NCBI RefSeq assembly: GCF_021390495.1
Contig: NZ_JAJEJP010000002.1
Span: 248,001-312,000, forward strand
From: Paraburkholderia sp. ZP32-5
Lineage (GTDB): Bacteria > Pseudomonadota > Gammaproteobacteria > Burkholderiales > Burkholderiaceae
Direction: 5' to 3'
Length of the DNA stretch: 64,000 nt
The notes beneath the pieces were generated by a model. The model was given only the letters and a program-made list of their open reading frames with translations, had not been told where the DNA came from and searched no databases. Below, piece after piece: positions 1 to 9,084 of the stretch (position 1 is the stretch's first letter; every line of letters begins with the position of its first letter). Position numbers and translations under genes: made by a program.

Positions 1-390
1 GTATAGCGTGCTGAACGCACTCGACAGCTTCTGCATGTTCTGTGCGCGCAGTTCGTCGAGCGACGCGTACGATTTCATCGCATCGTCGGCACTCATGGTC
101 GAGAGTTTGCCGTTGCGCTCGTGGAACGCATCAGCAGTGCTCTGGGCGTTGTCACGCACGGTCTGCGCGAAGGCATCCCATTGCTGCGATTGCTGGTCGG
201 TGATCTTCATCGCGCTATGGAGCTGCGCAATTCGCAGCTCAACCGCATCCTGGTGCTTCTGCGCGTGGTGGGATACGTTGGTCGAGGGCGCCGCGGCACC
301 GCTCGCCGGGGTTTGCGCCCAGGCGGAAGCCGTGGCGAAAGCAACGCTCATCACAACAGATACGGCAATTTTATGAACGGTATTTTTCAT
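1..390 (-). CDS. Spy/LTXXQ-like periplasmic protein (3' end outside window)
   Basis: Read on the minus strand from an ATG at 388-390, the frame stays open to base 1, so the C-terminus lies outside the window. The first 25 or so residues form a Sec signal peptide ending in an Ala-rich stretch before Gln-Thr-Pro. The mature part is helical and charged, with an ELRIAQLHSAMKIT-DQQ segment that resembles the LTXXQ motif of the Spy/CpxP family of small periplasmic chaperone or stress proteins. No strong ribosome-binding site precedes the ATG. Family assignment rests on this motif and the overall composition. Partners and regulation cannot be seen. Confidence 0.7.
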   Translation of the reverse strand, partial: MKNTVHKIAVSVVMSVAFATASAWAQTPASGAAAPSTNVSHHAQKHQDAVELRIAQLHSAMKITDQQSQQWDAFAQTVRDNAQSTADAFHERNGKLSTMSADDAMKSYASLDELRAQNMQKLSSAFSTLY

Positions 391-561
391 TTCGGAAGTG
401 TCGAACAGAAATGTCGGATTGACGCGGCCGGCTCCGGCAACAAGCGATGCGGGCTATAGGCGGCCAGGTATCTCGGTGAAGTGTCTCGGTGAAATACACG
501 CGGCACCGCAATTGGGCCGCAAGTATTGCGTGGTCAAATCGTCAGCCTGGCAACGGTCAGT

Positions 562-906
562 TCAGTAACCATTGGGATAGTAGGCGGTGCCGGGCGGCGG
601 CGAATCATAGACCACGGCAGGCGGGGCCTGGTTCGCATTCGACATTGCCGCACCGGCCGCCACGGCCAGCAAGGCGCCGACAACCAGACCACCAACCAAG
701 GCGCTTCCTCCATGATGATCGTGGGAATCGCCGTGGGAGTTGCCGTGATAACCGCCGTGGGAGTCGTTGTGATAACCGCCGCCGCCGTGGCCATGAGAAT
801 CACCATGATGCTGAGCCTGCGCGGGTAGCGCGAGGGCCGTGGCGGCGATTGCCACGATGGCCGTAGTGGCCACCCGGCGCAAGGATATTCGAGAGTGTCG
901 AGTCAT
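562..906 (-). CDS. Small secreted His/Gly-rich protein
   Basis: 114 residues. The start at 904-906 is chosen because an AGGAGG ribosome-binding site lies about 7 bases upstream; the frame stays open further upstream but without such a site. A signal peptide of about 30 residues ends at an Ala-Gln-Ala site. It is followed by a stretch of about 35 residues made almost only of His, Gly, Ser, Asp, Asn and Tyr, then a small hydrophobic Gly/Ala segment and a Pro-rich tail. The His tract could bind Ni, Zn or Cu, but this is inference from composition only. I do not recognise a named family. The neighbour at 1-390 on the same strand is also a secreted small protein. Confidence 0.7.
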   Translation of the reverse strand: MTRHSRISLRRVATTAIVAIAATALALPAQAQHHGDSHGHGGGGYHNDSHGGYHGNSHGDSHDHHGGSALVGGLVVGALLAVAAGAAMSNANQAPPAVVYDSPPPGTAYYPNGY

Positions 907-1234
907 ACGCGCTACCTCCTGTCGTGAATGGGATGCGGCAATAGCTTCGCTGTCAAATTGTTCCATCCGGTACAGCCTTATACCACGCACCCGTTGTACG
1001 GCCTCGTCGACTTGCCGGCTTGCTGGACGGCTAGACCGTCGCGCGATACTGATACCAAATCTGGCTGGAAGGTCGACCTCTCCTTTCTCTTCGAGCCTTT
1101 CAACTTTCCGGCCTCCGCGCATGCCAATGTTTAGAAATAATTGACAGTCCCTTAACGGACGCGTAACAAAACTTACATAAAATTTAGAAAGTCACAGACC
1201 GTCGGGTGTGTGCGATCCATAACGAGGGACAGTC

Positions 1235-3133
1235 GTGAAAAATATACGGTTGCGCAGGGGCGCGCTCGCGATGCTGGCAAGCATCGGCGTAATGGCAGGG
1301 TTGTCCGCTTGCGGAAGCAGCATCAGTAGTTCGGACAGCGGTAGTTCGGACAACAGCCAGAAGGTCGCTGGTCAAGTGCTCGGCAGCTATATTCAGAATG
1401 CGGCGGTCTGCCTGGATGTGAACAACAACGGCAAGTGCGACCAGGGCGAGCCTGTCGCGCGCTCGGATGCCCAGGGCAAGTTCTCGATCTCCGATACGAG
1501 CAATGGATCGTGGAAGTATGTCGTGGCCAACCTGAGCGGCGCCACGGAGAACGACGCATCGGGCAAGAACATGGGCACCGTGTTCAACAGCACGGCTACG
1601 TTCCGTTCGCCGCGCGGCGTCAGTTTCGTCAGCGCGATCACCACGCAGCTTTCGCAACTGATCGACAGCGGTCTGTCGCAGTCGGATGCGCAAACGCAAC
1701 TTGCGAACAAGATCGGCACGACGCCGGACGCCCTGCTGGGCGACTTCAACACCAACGGCAACGCCGTGGTGAAGGCAGCGAGCGACCAGTACATTGCAAC
1801 CGTCGCGTCGAGCAAGGCGATCAAGCACGTCTGGGTTATCGTGCTTGAAAACAAGAGCGCGGAATCGACGTACGGCACGACGGCCACGGACTCAAACCAG
1901 GACCCGTACCTGAAATCGCTGATGCCGCAGGGCACGTTCCTGTCGAACTACTTCGGCACCGGCCACGTTTCGCTGGATAACTACGTATCGATGGTGTCGG
2001 GTCAGCCGTCGACGCATGACACTGAATCGGACTGCTTCGGCGTGTGGTCCGATGTCGTGGATGCCGGCAACGACTCGGCTAACCCCAAAGTTCTCAAGGC
2101 AGGCACTGACGTCAACGGCCATCCGGGCGGCGGCTGCGTGTTCCCGGCTCGCGTGCAGCATCTTGGCAACCAGATGGAACAGGCCAAGCTCACGTGGCGC
2201 AGCTACAACGAGGACATGGGCAACGACCTGAACCGTGACGGCACGAGAACCTGTTCGTTCCCGCGCCGTACCGCGCAGCTCGCTGGCTCCGACCCGACGA
2301 AGGCCGTGGACGGCACGCAGTCCGCGCAGGCTCCTTCCTCTTCGGGTGACAAGCCGGGCGACGAGTACGCAACGCGTCACAATCCGTTCCCGTATTTCCA
2401 TTCGACCATCGACGATCTGGCGAACTGCGACGCGCACGTGGTCAACCTGCAAGACGACCTGGCAACGGATCTTCAGTCGATTGCCACTACGCCGAACTTC
2501 TCCTTCATCACGCCGAACCTGTGTGACGATGGCCATGATGGCGACGGTACGGGTACCGCGGGCAAGGGCTGCGCAAACGGTCAGCCTGGCGGTTTGACTT
2601 CGATCGACGCGTTCCTGAAGAAGACGGTCCCGTTGATCCAGGCTTCGCCCGCTTACAAGCAGGACGGCCTGATCATCATCACCACCGACGAAGGCGTGGT
2701 AACCGGACTTAATCCGACAACGCAGGTCAGTTCGGATGGCAAGACGCTTTCCGTGCTGGAGCCGGAGATGGGCAACCAGTGTCCTGGCTGCAACCAGCAA
2801 ACGGGTCCGAACGTGACGCGTCCGGAACAGGTCACGCTGTCGACGCTGCCGGTGGCTGAAGCAGGCCTGCTCGGTATCAACCCGGCGACGCTGCCTGCAT
2901 CGGTGCAGACCGTGTCGATTGCGTTGAACTACCTCGGAGTCGGCGGCGATCAGATTGGTACGCTTCTGCTGTCGCCGTTCATCAAGGGCGGTCACGTGGA
3001 TAGCACGGGCTACAACCACTACGCGATGCTGCGTTCGCTCGAGGACAACTTCGGCATTGGCTCGTATCTCGGCTACGCCGACGATGCATCGCTGAAGCCG
3101 ATCTTCACGTCGGCCAACATCGATAACCGCTGA
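1235..3133 (+). CDS. Secreted phosphoesterase (AcpA / phospholipase C-like family) lipoprotein, copy 1
   Basis: 632 residues from a GTG start with GAGGGA just upstream. The N-terminus is a lipoprotein signal with lipobox LSAC (Cys26) followed by a Ser/Asp linker. Residues about 50-100 hold an Asp/Asn loop (DVNNNGKCDQGE) typical of Ca-binding loops in Big- or carboxypeptidase-regulatory-like domains. The catalytic region begins at KHVWVIVLENKS (Glu205-Asn206), the signature of the phosphoesterase family PF04185 (acid phosphatase AcpA, phospholipase C). Later motifs are a Gly-His-Asp region near residue 430 and TTDEG. A C-terminal GYNHYAMLRSLED segment completes the family pattern. It probably hydrolyses phosphate esters at the cell surface; the substrate is unknown. 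A terminator follows, then a di-heme peroxidase. The same pair recurs at 14660-18679. Confidence 0.85.
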   Translation: MKNIRLRRGALAMLASIGVMAGLSACGSSISSSDSGSSDNSQKVAGQVLGSYIQNAAVCLDVNNNGKCDQGEPVARSDAQGKFSISDTSNGSWKYVVANLSGATENDASGKNMGTVFNSTATFRSPRGVSFVSAITTQLSQLIDSGLSQSDAQTQLANKIGTTPDALLGDFNTNGNAVVKAASDQYIATVASSKAIKHVWVIVLENKSAESTYGTTATDSNQDPYLKSLMPQGTFLSNYFGTGHVSLDNYVSMVSGQPSTHDTESDCFGVWSDVVDAGNDSANPKVLKAGTDVNGHPGGGCVFPARVQHLGNQMEQAKLTWRSYNEDMGNDLNRDGTRTCSFPRRTAQLAGSDPTKAVDGTQSAQAPSSSGDKPGDEYATRHNPFPYFHSTIDDLANCDAHVVNLQDDLATDLQSIATTPNFSFITPNLCDDGHDGDGTGTAGKGCANGQPGGLTSIDAFLKKTVPLIQASPAYKQDGLIIITTDEGVVTGLNPTTQVSSDGKTLSVLEPEMGNQCPGCNQQTGPNVTRPEQVTLSTLPVAEAGLLGINPATLPASVQTVSIALNYLGVGGDQIGTLLLSPFIKGGHVDSTGYNHYAMLRSLEDNFGIGSYLGYADDASLKPIFTSANIDNR

Positions 3134-3166
3134 TCGTTAGCGGTTTCGCAAGAGCTCTGTTGTGTC

Positions 3167-3200
3167 AGCCCGGTTCTCTGTTCGAACCGGGCTGTTTTCT
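3167..3200 (+). terminator. Rho-independent terminator after phosphoesterase 1
   Basis: A perfect 10-bp stem (AGCCCGGTTC / GAACCGGGCT) with a 7-base loop is followed by GTTTTCTTC. It lies between the stop at 3133 and the ATG at 3210. This argues against the upstream in-frame GTG at 3162 as the start of the next gene and suggests the two genes are only partly co-transcribed. Confidence 0.8.
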
Positions 3201-3209
3201 TCATTCGCT

Positions 3210-4469
3210 ATGCGCCAATTTCCTTCAAGGGCTGTTCTCGCAACGGCCCTTTGCATTTTCCTTCTGTCCGCATGCGACAAACATGCAGCGGACGCTCAGG
3301 TAGCCGCGGCAGTTCCGGCAGCCCCTGTCAAAGCAGCTGCTCCCGATCTGACGGCGATCGGCAAGGCCGCGTTCTTCGATCCGTCGCTGTCGGCTTCCGG
3401 CAAGCAGTCGTGTGCGTCCTGCCACAGCCCCGCGAATGCCTATGGGCCGCCGAACGGTCTGGCTGTCCAGTTGGGCGGCCCCAATCTCGATCGAGCCGGA
3501 TTGCGTGCTGTGCCGTCACTGCGCTATCTACGCGCTGTGCCTTACTGGACATACACGCAGGCAAATAGCCTGAAAGAGCGCCTCGAGGATGGAGATAATC
3601 AGCCGATCGGCGGATACACGTGGGATGGGCGCTTCAACAGCCCCGCGGATCAGGCTGCATTTCCGCTGCTCAATCCGGATGAAATGGCAAACAGCGGCGC
3701 GGACGACGTGGCGAAGAAGCTGAGCCAAAGCAGCTACGCATCGCAGTTCCGGCAAGCATTCGGCGAGGACATTTTCTCGCGACCGGCAGACGCGCTGGCG
3801 GACCTTGGCAAGGTACTGCAGGCATTCCAGTTCAATGACCCTTCGTTCGCACCGTACTCCAGCAAGTTCGACCGTGTGCTCGACGGCAAGGATCAGTTCA
3901 CGCCACAGGAAGCGCACGGGCTGGCGCTGTTCAGCGACCCCGACAAGGGCAATTGCGCAAGCTGTCATCTGATCAACAAAGGCGCTCACGGCTCGCATCC
4001 GGCATTGACGGACTACAACTTCCAGACGCTGGGTGTGCCACGCAACATGGACATTCCGGCCAACCGTGATCCGAATTTCTTCGACATGGGGTTATGTGGG
4101 CCGCTGCGTGAAGACCAGGCGAAGCTGCAGAAGTGGTTCTGTGGAATGTTCCGCACGCCGACGCTTCGCAATGTCGCCACGCGACGCGTGTTCTTTCACA
4201 ACGGCAAGTTCCATACGCTTGAGGATTCGGTGCGCTTCTATGTCGAGCGCGACACGGACCCGAAGAAGTGGTATTCGAAAGACGCGCATGGCCACGTCGT
4301 GAAGTTCGACGATCTGCCGAAGAATCTGCGCAGTAACGTCGATAGCAAAACGGAGCCGCTGACGAACCACCTGGGCGGCAAACCGGTCTGGTCGGACTCG
4401 GATATCCGCGACGTGATGGCATTCATGAATACCCTGACCGACGCGGACGCACAGACAGTGCCTCGCTAA
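3210..4469 (+). CDS. Di-heme cytochrome c peroxidase / MauG-like lipoprotein, copy 1
   Basis: 419 residues from the ATG at 3210, chosen because the lipoprotein signal (lipobox LLSAC, Cys22) starts there and a terminator hairpin covers the region upstream. Two c-type heme motifs are present: CASCH at 68-72 and CASCH at 249-253. Between and after them are family landmarks, including FRTPTLRNVA and a VFFHNGKFHTLEDSV segment that holds the distal ligand region. Family members reduce peroxide or carry out radical oxidations in the periplasm using electrons from small cytochromes. Here the substrate is unknown. The gene sits 3' of a phosphoesterase of the AcpA family, and the arrangement is repeated at 17195-18679, which suggests a shared physiological role. 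Confidence 0.88.
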   Translation: MRQFPSRAVLATALCIFLLSACDKHAADAQVAAAVPAAPVKAAAPDLTAIGKAAFFDPSLSASGKQSCASCHSPANAYGPPNGLAVQLGGPNLDRAGLRAVPSLRYLRAVPYWTYTQANSLKERLEDGDNQPIGGYTWDGRFNSPADQAAFPLLNPDEMANSGADDVAKKLSQSSYASQFRQAFGEDIFSRPADALADLGKVLQAFQFNDPSFAPYSSKFDRVLDGKDQFTPQEAHGLALFSDPDKGNCASCHLINKGAHGSHPALTDYNFQTLGVPRNMDIPANRDPNFFDMGLCGPLREDQAKLQKWFCGMFRTPTLRNVATRRVFFHNGKFHTLEDSVRFYVERDTDPKKWYSKDAHGHVVKFDDLPKNLRSNVDSKTEPLTNHLGGKPVWSDSDIRDVMAFMNTLTDADAQTVPR

Positions 4470-4486
4470 CGTCGTGCAGAAAAAAG

Positions 4487-4519
4487 AAAACCCGGCTAGT
4501 TGTTGAGCCGGGTTTTTTT
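4487..4519. terminator. Bidirectional Rho-independent terminator
   Basis: A GC-rich stem (CCCGGCT / AGCCGGG, extended by AAAA/TTTT pairs) has a run of A on its left and seven T on its right. It can therefore stop transcription from both sides. It lies between the peroxidase gene ending at 4469 on plus and the lipoprotein gene ending at 4549 on minus. Confidence 0.85.
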
Positions 4520-4548
4520 ATGTGATTCGCTGGAGCCTCATCGAGAGA

Positions 4549-4812
4549 CTACCGGTAGTTAACGAAGTTAATGATGTCATTAAGAAACCACGGCAGGATC
4601 AATTGCGTATCCGAATAGCTGGTACCAACTGTGAGCCGTGGCGGCCGCGAAGCGGCATCGCTGTCCGCCACCCCATTGGGCGTATGCAGGATGTAGCTAT
4701 CGCTGCCAGGCGCGCCCGGTGGGACCGTCAGATTGTTCGTAGGCGACGATGTCGAAGTACAGCCGGCAGTGAGCACGACGAGAGCCGCGGCGAAGCAAAG
4801 GGACTTCATCAT
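4549..4812 (-). CDS. Small lipoprotein of unknown function
   Basis: 87 residues. The signal sequence ends in lipobox LTAGC (Cys18 from the first Met). A GGAG lies about 11 bases before the ATG at 4810-4812; a second ATG follows at once, so the start is uncertain by one codon. The mature part is short, with Pro/Ser/Thr-rich sequence and a hydrophobic C-terminal LPWFLNDIINFV segment. No family recognised. It lies downstream of the RidA gene on the same strand (63 bases between) and may be co-transcribed with it. Confidence 0.65.
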   Translation of the reverse strand: MMKSLCFAAALVVLTAGCTSTSSPTNNLTVPPGAPGSDSYILHTPNGVADSDAASRPPRLTVGTSYSDTQLILPWFLNDIINFVNYR

Positions 4813-4875
4813 AGTGATGTGAACTCCGGCAACGTGACTTTGACAGTATGAGTGAATCGAATCCGAACCCGCGCG

Positions 4876-5352
4876 CTAAACAGACCGCACGCTGAAAATA
4901 AAGTCCACTTCCACCGCCGCTCCCTTCGGCAATTGCAGCACGCCAACCGATGTGCGCGTATGCACGCCGGCATCGCCCAGCACCGCATACAACACGTCGG
5001 ACGCCCCATCGGCGACTTCGCTTTGCATCGTGAAGTCCGGCGCGCTGCGCATGAAGACGGTGATGCGCGGCACTGCCTGAATCGCGTCGAGCGTCCCGCA
5101 TCTGTTCCTGATCAGCGTCAGCGCGCGCAGCGTCGAAATCGCCGCAGCGCGACGGCCGTCGTCCAGCGTGATCGATTCGCCCACCACGCCAACGAAGCGT
5201 ACCACCTCGCCCACGCGCGGAACCTGGCCGGCAATGTAGGCAGTATTGCCGTCGATCAGAACCGGTGTGTACTTTCCGCCGATCTTGATTTCCTGTTCAG
5301 GATCGAATCCGAATTCGGCTGCCACCTGCCTGAATTTATCGTCTCTCGTCAT
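4876..5352 (-). CDS. RidA (YjgF/YER057c/UK114) family protein
   Basis: 158 residues, slightly longer than the usual 125-155. The central GNTAYIAGQVPRVGE segment matches the family's substrate-pocket strand, and TRTSVGVLQLPKGAAVEVDF matches the C-terminal signature that holds the conserved Glu. An Arg in PRITVFM fits the substrate-binding Arg. True RidA proteins deaminate reactive 2-aminoacrylate and related enamines; other subgroups have other roles, and I cannot place this one with certainty. It is followed by the small lipoprotein at 4549-4812 and preceded by the LysR gene at 5446-6393 on the same strand. Confidence 0.85.
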   Translation of the reverse strand: MTRDDKFRQVAAEFGFDPEQEIKIGGKYTPVLIDGNTAYIAGQVPRVGEVVRFVGVVGESITLDDGRRAAAISTLRALTLIRNRCGTLDAIQAVPRITVFMRSAPDFTMQSEVADGASDVLYAVLGDAGVHTRTSVGVLQLPKGAAVEVDFIFSVRSV

Positions 5353-5445
5353 AACGCACCTTCGCCGACGCTGTGGAAAGAGTAAAGAATAATGGAGTGT
5401 TCCGGGTTTGTATCGAATGATGCTTGTCGATCTCGAATGCGCTGA

Positions 5446-6393
5446 TTATCTGATCCCCCGTTTGCCCACCTTACGCCGCTCAACCGGCTTCTCCGGCGCC
5501 AGCGATTCGCGACAGAAATCGATAAACGCCTCGACCTTCGCCGCCGGATGGCGTCGTGACGGCAGAAGCGCGTACAGCGGAAATTTCTCGTCCGGCCAGT
5601 TCGGTAGAACATCCAGCAGCAGGCCATCCCGCATCAGCTGCTCGACGCCGATTTCCATCACCTGGGCAATGCCAGCGCCCGCGACGCACGCGCCGAGCAT
5701 CGCTCCTACATCGGACACGAGCAGCCGCCCTTGCGCATTGATCTTCTCGATCTTCTTGCCGTGATGAAACTCCCATTCGAACGGTTTGGCCGTGACAGGG
5801 TTATAGAACAGGATGCGTTCGTGGCTGGCCACCTCGCGAGGATTCGCGGGCCGTCCACATCGCGCGATATAGCCCGGCGACGCAACCGTAATGATGCGTG
5901 TATCGAGCAGCTTTCGCGCAACCAACGTCCCCACCGGCGGCGGACCGAAGCGCACCGCGAGGTCGAAGCCGTCGGCCACCAGGTCGCCGACGTTATCGCG
6001 CATCAGCAGTTCGAGCGAAAGATCCGGGTACTGCGCGAGGAAGTCCGGTAGTCGCGATGCCAGTACAGTCCTCGAAAAGAACGGATCGACATTGACGCGC
6101 AGTTTGCCTTGCACGACGTTCGCGGAACCGGAGGCCGCCGAAGCCGCCTCCTCGATACTCGTCAGATGCGGACTCACCGATTCGTAAAGGCGCCGGCCTT
6201 CGTCGGTCAACGTCAGCGAGCGGGTAGTGCGATCGAGCAGGCGCACGCCGACGCGCTTCTCCAGACGCGATACCGCGCGGCTCACGCCGGAAGGCGACAG
6301 GCCGAGCGCATCCGCCGCGCGCACGAAACTACCGCTCTCGGCCACCGCGGCGAGCACGGTGATACCTGCAAATAGCCGGCCGTCGAAGGGCAT
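5446..6393 (-). CDS. LysR-family transcriptional regulator
   Basis: 315 residues. An N-terminal winged helix-turn-helix (GSFVRAADALGLSPSGVSRA, residues about 21-40) is followed by the wing motif VRLLDRTTRSLTLT. Residues about 90-295 form the two-lobed effector-binding domain. The protein belongs to the CrgA/AaeR-like group by its N-terminal pattern. It is divergent from the aldo/keto reductase at 6513, with about 120 bases between the starts, the usual layout for a LysR protein that controls its neighbour and itself. The inducer is unknown. Confidence 0.92.
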   Translation of the reverse strand: MPFDGRLFAGITVLAAVAESGSFVRAADALGLSPSGVSRAVSRLEKRVGVRLLDRTTRSLTLTDEGRRLYESVSPHLTSIEEAASAASGSANVVQGKLRVNVDPFFSRTVLASRLPDFLAQYPDLSLELLMRDNVGDLVADGFDLAVRFGPPPVGTLVARKLLDTRIITVASPGYIARCGRPANPREVASHERILFYNPVTAKPFEWEFHHGKKIEKINAQGRLLVSDVGAMLGACVAGAGIAQVMEIGVEQLMRDGLLLDVLPNWPDEKFPLYALLPSRRHPAAKVEAFIDFCRESLAPEKPVERRKVGKRGIR

Positions 6394-6418
6394 GCTCAGT
6401 CCTGTTCGTATGTCATTA

Positions 6419-6434
6419 CGTGAATTTAATCACG
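6419..6434. promoter_or_regulatory. Candidate LysR operator in divergent promoter region
   Basis: An interrupted inverted repeat CGTGA-n6-TCACG with an AT-rich core lies between the divergent LysR and aldo/keto reductase genes. The size and AT core fit the T-n11-A type site of LysR regulators. It is assigned from position and symmetry only. Confidence 0.4.
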
Positions 6435-6512
6435 AGTGATTTGAACGTCGGATACTTTTTTCAACAATCCCGACGTGGGAAATTACCTGTCTAACTGTTC
6501 GGGAGAACCTCA

Positions 6513-7334
6513 ATGGAAGTTTTGAAAACGCAGGGTATCGAATTGCCACGTCTTGGTTTCGGCACATTCCGGATGCCGGGCGCGGATTGTCAGCCTGTGG
6601 TGGAGAGCGCGCTCGAACTCGGATATCGCCATATCGACACCGCTGAGATGTATCAGAACGAGGAGGCAGTGGGTGCCGCCATTGCATCGTCCGGCATCGG
6701 CCGCGAGCAGCTGCATCTGACGACCAAGGTATGGCATGAGAACCTGAAGCCGGAGTCGATCCGGCGCGCGCTCGAAAGCAGCCTTGCCAAACTCGGTGTC
6801 GATTACGTGGACCTGTATATGGTCCATTGGCCTTCCCGGGACATGAACCTTGGCGCGGTACTGGAGACCATGCAGAGTTTCATTCAACAAGGCACGGTAC
6901 GCGCAATCGGTGTGTGCAACTTCAACATGACGTTGCTGAAAAGCGCAATCGATGACATCGGTGCTCCGATTGCCTGTCATCAGATCGAGTATCACCCGTT
7001 TCTCGATCAGTCGAAGATGCTGTCCTATTTGCGCGAGAAAGCGATTCCGCTCGTCGCCTATGCGCCGCTTGCGCAGGGCAGAGCCGCCGACGATGCGGTG
7101 TTGCGCGAAATCGGCGCGAAGCATGGCGTGGGCGCGTCGCAGATCGCGCTTGCATGGCTGCTGGATCAGCAGGGCGTCGCGGTGATTCCTAAAGCCGGCC
7201 GACGGGAAAATCAGCAAGCTAATCTGGACGCGCTGACAGTGAAACTCGACGACGAGGATCGGCAAGCGATTGCGCGATTGCCGAAGAATCAGCGGTTCGT
7301 TACGCCTCCGTTCTCGCCGGAATGGGATAAGTAA
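6513..7334 (+). CDS. Aldo/keto reductase (DkgB-like)
   Basis: 273 residues, the usual length for a bacterial AKR. A GGGAG ribosome-binding site precedes the ATG. The catalytic tetrad is visible: Asp42 and Tyr47 in DTAEMYQNE, Lys72 in TTKVW and His105 in MVHWP. The C-terminal VIPKAGRRENQQANLDA segment is the NADPH-phosphate binding site. Such enzymes reduce 2,5-diketo-D-gluconate, methylglyoxal and other aldehydes in the cytoplasm. The real substrate here cannot be told. It is probably controlled by the divergent LysR gene. Confidence 0.93.
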   Translation: MEVLKTQGIELPRLGFGTFRMPGADCQPVVESALELGYRHIDTAEMYQNEEAVGAAIASSGIGREQLHLTTKVWHENLKPESIRRALESSLAKLGVDYVDLYMVHWPSRDMNLGAVLETMQSFIQQGTVRAIGVCNFNMTLLKSAIDDIGAPIACHQIEYHPFLDQSKMLSYLREKAIPLVAYAPLAQGRAADDAVLREIGAKHGVGASQIALAWLLDQQGVAVIPKAGRRENQQANLDALTVKLDDEDRQAIARLPKNQRFVTPPFSPEWDK

Positions 7335-7485
7335 CCGGCGTCGTCGGTTGGCGCGCGCATGCGCGTGTTGTGTTTTGACCGGCCGCGGCATCGGGGTGTG
7401 ATAACTACGCCACACCCTAATGCGATTGATGCATCGGTTCTTTGTTATGCGCTTATTCGCGGCCGGTTGTTGCAATTAGCTCATG

Positions 7486-7821
7486 CTACTTATGAGCGGC
7501 CGGCGATACGACGCTCGGCGTCGCCAGCGTATTGTTGCTGTTGGGAGCCGGCGCGTCGGACGTCGAGCCGTTATTCGAACTCGGAAGACCCGAGTTCGGC
7601 GCCTGTCGGGTGGTCATGCCGCTGTCCGAATTGGTCGTGCCGGGCATGCCGTAGCCGCTATTCATGCCGCGCGTCTGGTCCATCTGGTTCATCTGATTCG
7701 ACGGGCTGGCCGTGCTGCCCGACGTACCTCCGTTCGCGCCACCGGCTGTCTGTGCATAAGCACCGCCCGATAACGCGAGCGTGGCGACGGCCGCGATTAA
7801 CATGCTGGTTGCCTTACTCAT
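7486..7821 (-). CDS. Small secreted Asn/Ser/Gly/Met-rich protein
   Basis: 111 residues. The start at 7819-7821 is chosen because AAGGAGG lies 7 bases upstream and a clean signal peptide follows (MSKATSMLIAAVATLALSGGAYA). The mature part is low-complexity: Gly, Ser, Asn, Gln, Met and Pro with no predicted globular fold. No family recognised. It lies downstream of the diguanylate cyclase on the same strand, 75 bases away. Confidence 0.65.
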   Translation of the reverse strand: MSKATSMLIAAVATLALSGGAYAQTAGGANGGTSGSTASPSNQMNQMDQTRGMNSGYGMPGTTNSDSGMTTRQAPNSGLPSSNNGSTSDAPAPNSNNTLATPSVVSPAAHK

Positions 7822-7896
7822 GGTCCGTTCCTCCTTGTCTGGGAAAGGAAATATCGACGCAGACGAACACCGCCTGCTTGACCATGAATTCAGCAA

Positions 7897-9084
7897 TCAC
7901 CGTGCCGCGCCCGTCTCCGTGGGTTCGGCCCATCGGCTATGTGACGCGCCGGCAAGCATCACGCAGTTTCTACCGCTGGCCTTGGCCGCATAGAGTGCCG
8001 TATCGGCTCTCGCCATCACCGACGCAACGGTATCGCTGGCCCCGAATTCGTCGATACCCGCGCTGAGCGTGCAGGTGACGTCACCGTTCGGTGCGCGCGA
8101 AACAGACTCCGCGACGATTGCGCGCAACCGGTTCGTCAGGCGGGCCGCATCCTCCTTGCCGGTCAGCGGCAGCAACAGCGCGAATTCCTCGCCGCCGATC
8201 CGGCCCACGACGTCGGTTTGCCTTATGCCGCTCGATATCGTCGAAGCAACCTGCGCTAGCGCTTTATCGCCGGCCGCGTGCCCGTATCGGTCATTGATGC
8301 TCTTGAAGTTATCGATGTCCAGAATAGCGATGGAGAGCTTCGATCGGGTCACCTTTGCCACATCGAACAGCGCCTCGCTCTGGGCGATAAAAGCACGCCG
8401 GCCGAGCACGCCCGTCAGGTCGTCGATGGTGGCGAGGCGTTCCATGCGCTCCGCCAGCCGGTCATGCGCCAGCATCACCATACCGACTGACAGCGCCGGC
8501 AATGTCATCGTGGCGACGCCGAGAAACGCCACGTTGATCGGCGTCGGCTCCAGAAAAACAGTTTCATGCGCGAGGCCGAATCCATAGATGACACAACGAA
8601 CCGCATGGACCAACGCCCCGAGGATCGCGGCAGCGGACACGAAGTGATAGCCGTATTTCGGCCGGCCCGCCGGCCGGTGCCGTTGCACGATCCACGCGAT
8701 AACGAAGCGGATGTAGGCGAGATACCCGGATATCAGCGCACCTCGGGCGTCCACGTCGGGCGATACGTAGGTCCAGTAGACGATCGCGGCGAGGATCGGG
8801 CCGATTGCGACGTATTCCCAGGTAGTCGATGGCCGCTGATGAAAGAATTGCCGAAAACCCTGCAACGCCATCAGCGATGCGACGATCAGCAATACGCTCG
8901 CGCTGACCACGACGATATCCATCCGCCGGAACAGCAGCAGCGTCGCTGTGACGACCAGCAGACCCGTTGCCCAGCACCAACGGTGTATTCCGGGGATTTG
9001 CGCGCGAAATAGCGAACCGAGAACGGTGACGCCCATCAGGCAGGACAACATTGCAATGCCGATAAGGGCGGTCGGGATGGACAT
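7897..9084 (-). CDS. Membrane diguanylate cyclase (GGDEF domain)
   Basis: About 395 residues if the ATG at 9082-9084 is used; in-frame ATGs at 9109-9111 and 9163-9165 are possible but give a non-hydrophobic lead-in. The first 200 residues contain six to seven hydrophobic segments. The C-terminal half is a GGDEF domain: DDLTGVLGRRAF at its start, the DIDNFKSIND segment, and the active-site GGEEF at 297-301. Because the signature motif is intact, the protein should make cyclic di-GMP from GTP at the inner membrane. No EAL domain is present. The signal sensed by the membrane part is unknown. Confidence 0.9.
   Translation of the reverse strand: MSIPTALIGIAMLSCLMGVTVLGSLFRAQIPGIHRWCWATGLLVVTATLLLFRRMDIVVVSASVLLIVASLMALQGFRQFFHQRPSTTWEYVAIGPILAAIVYWTYVSPDVDARGALISGYLAYIRFVIAWIVQRHRPAGRPKYGYHFVSAAAILGALVHAVRCVIYGFGLAHETVFLEPTPINVAFLGVATMTLPALSVGMVMLAHDRLAERMERLATIDDLTGVLGRRAFIAQSEALFDVAKVTRSKLSIAILDIDNFKSINDRYGHAAGDKALAQVASTISSGIRQTDVVGRIGGEEFALLLPLTGKEDAARLTNRLRAIVAESVSRAPNGDVTCTLSAGIDEFGASDTVASVMARADTALYAAKASGRNCVMLAGASHSRWAEPTETGAAR

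Noticed and set aside
1141..1234. Possible PhoB boxes before the two phosphoesterase genes (here and near 14544-14555)
   Set aside because: Each has only one half-site close to CTGTCAT (CTTACAT and ATGTCAT) with no acceptable second repeat at 11-base spacing.
3162..3209. GTG at 3162 as the start of the first peroxidase gene
   Set aside because: It lies inside the terminator hairpin and adds residues before the lipoprotein signal; ATG at 3210 fits better.
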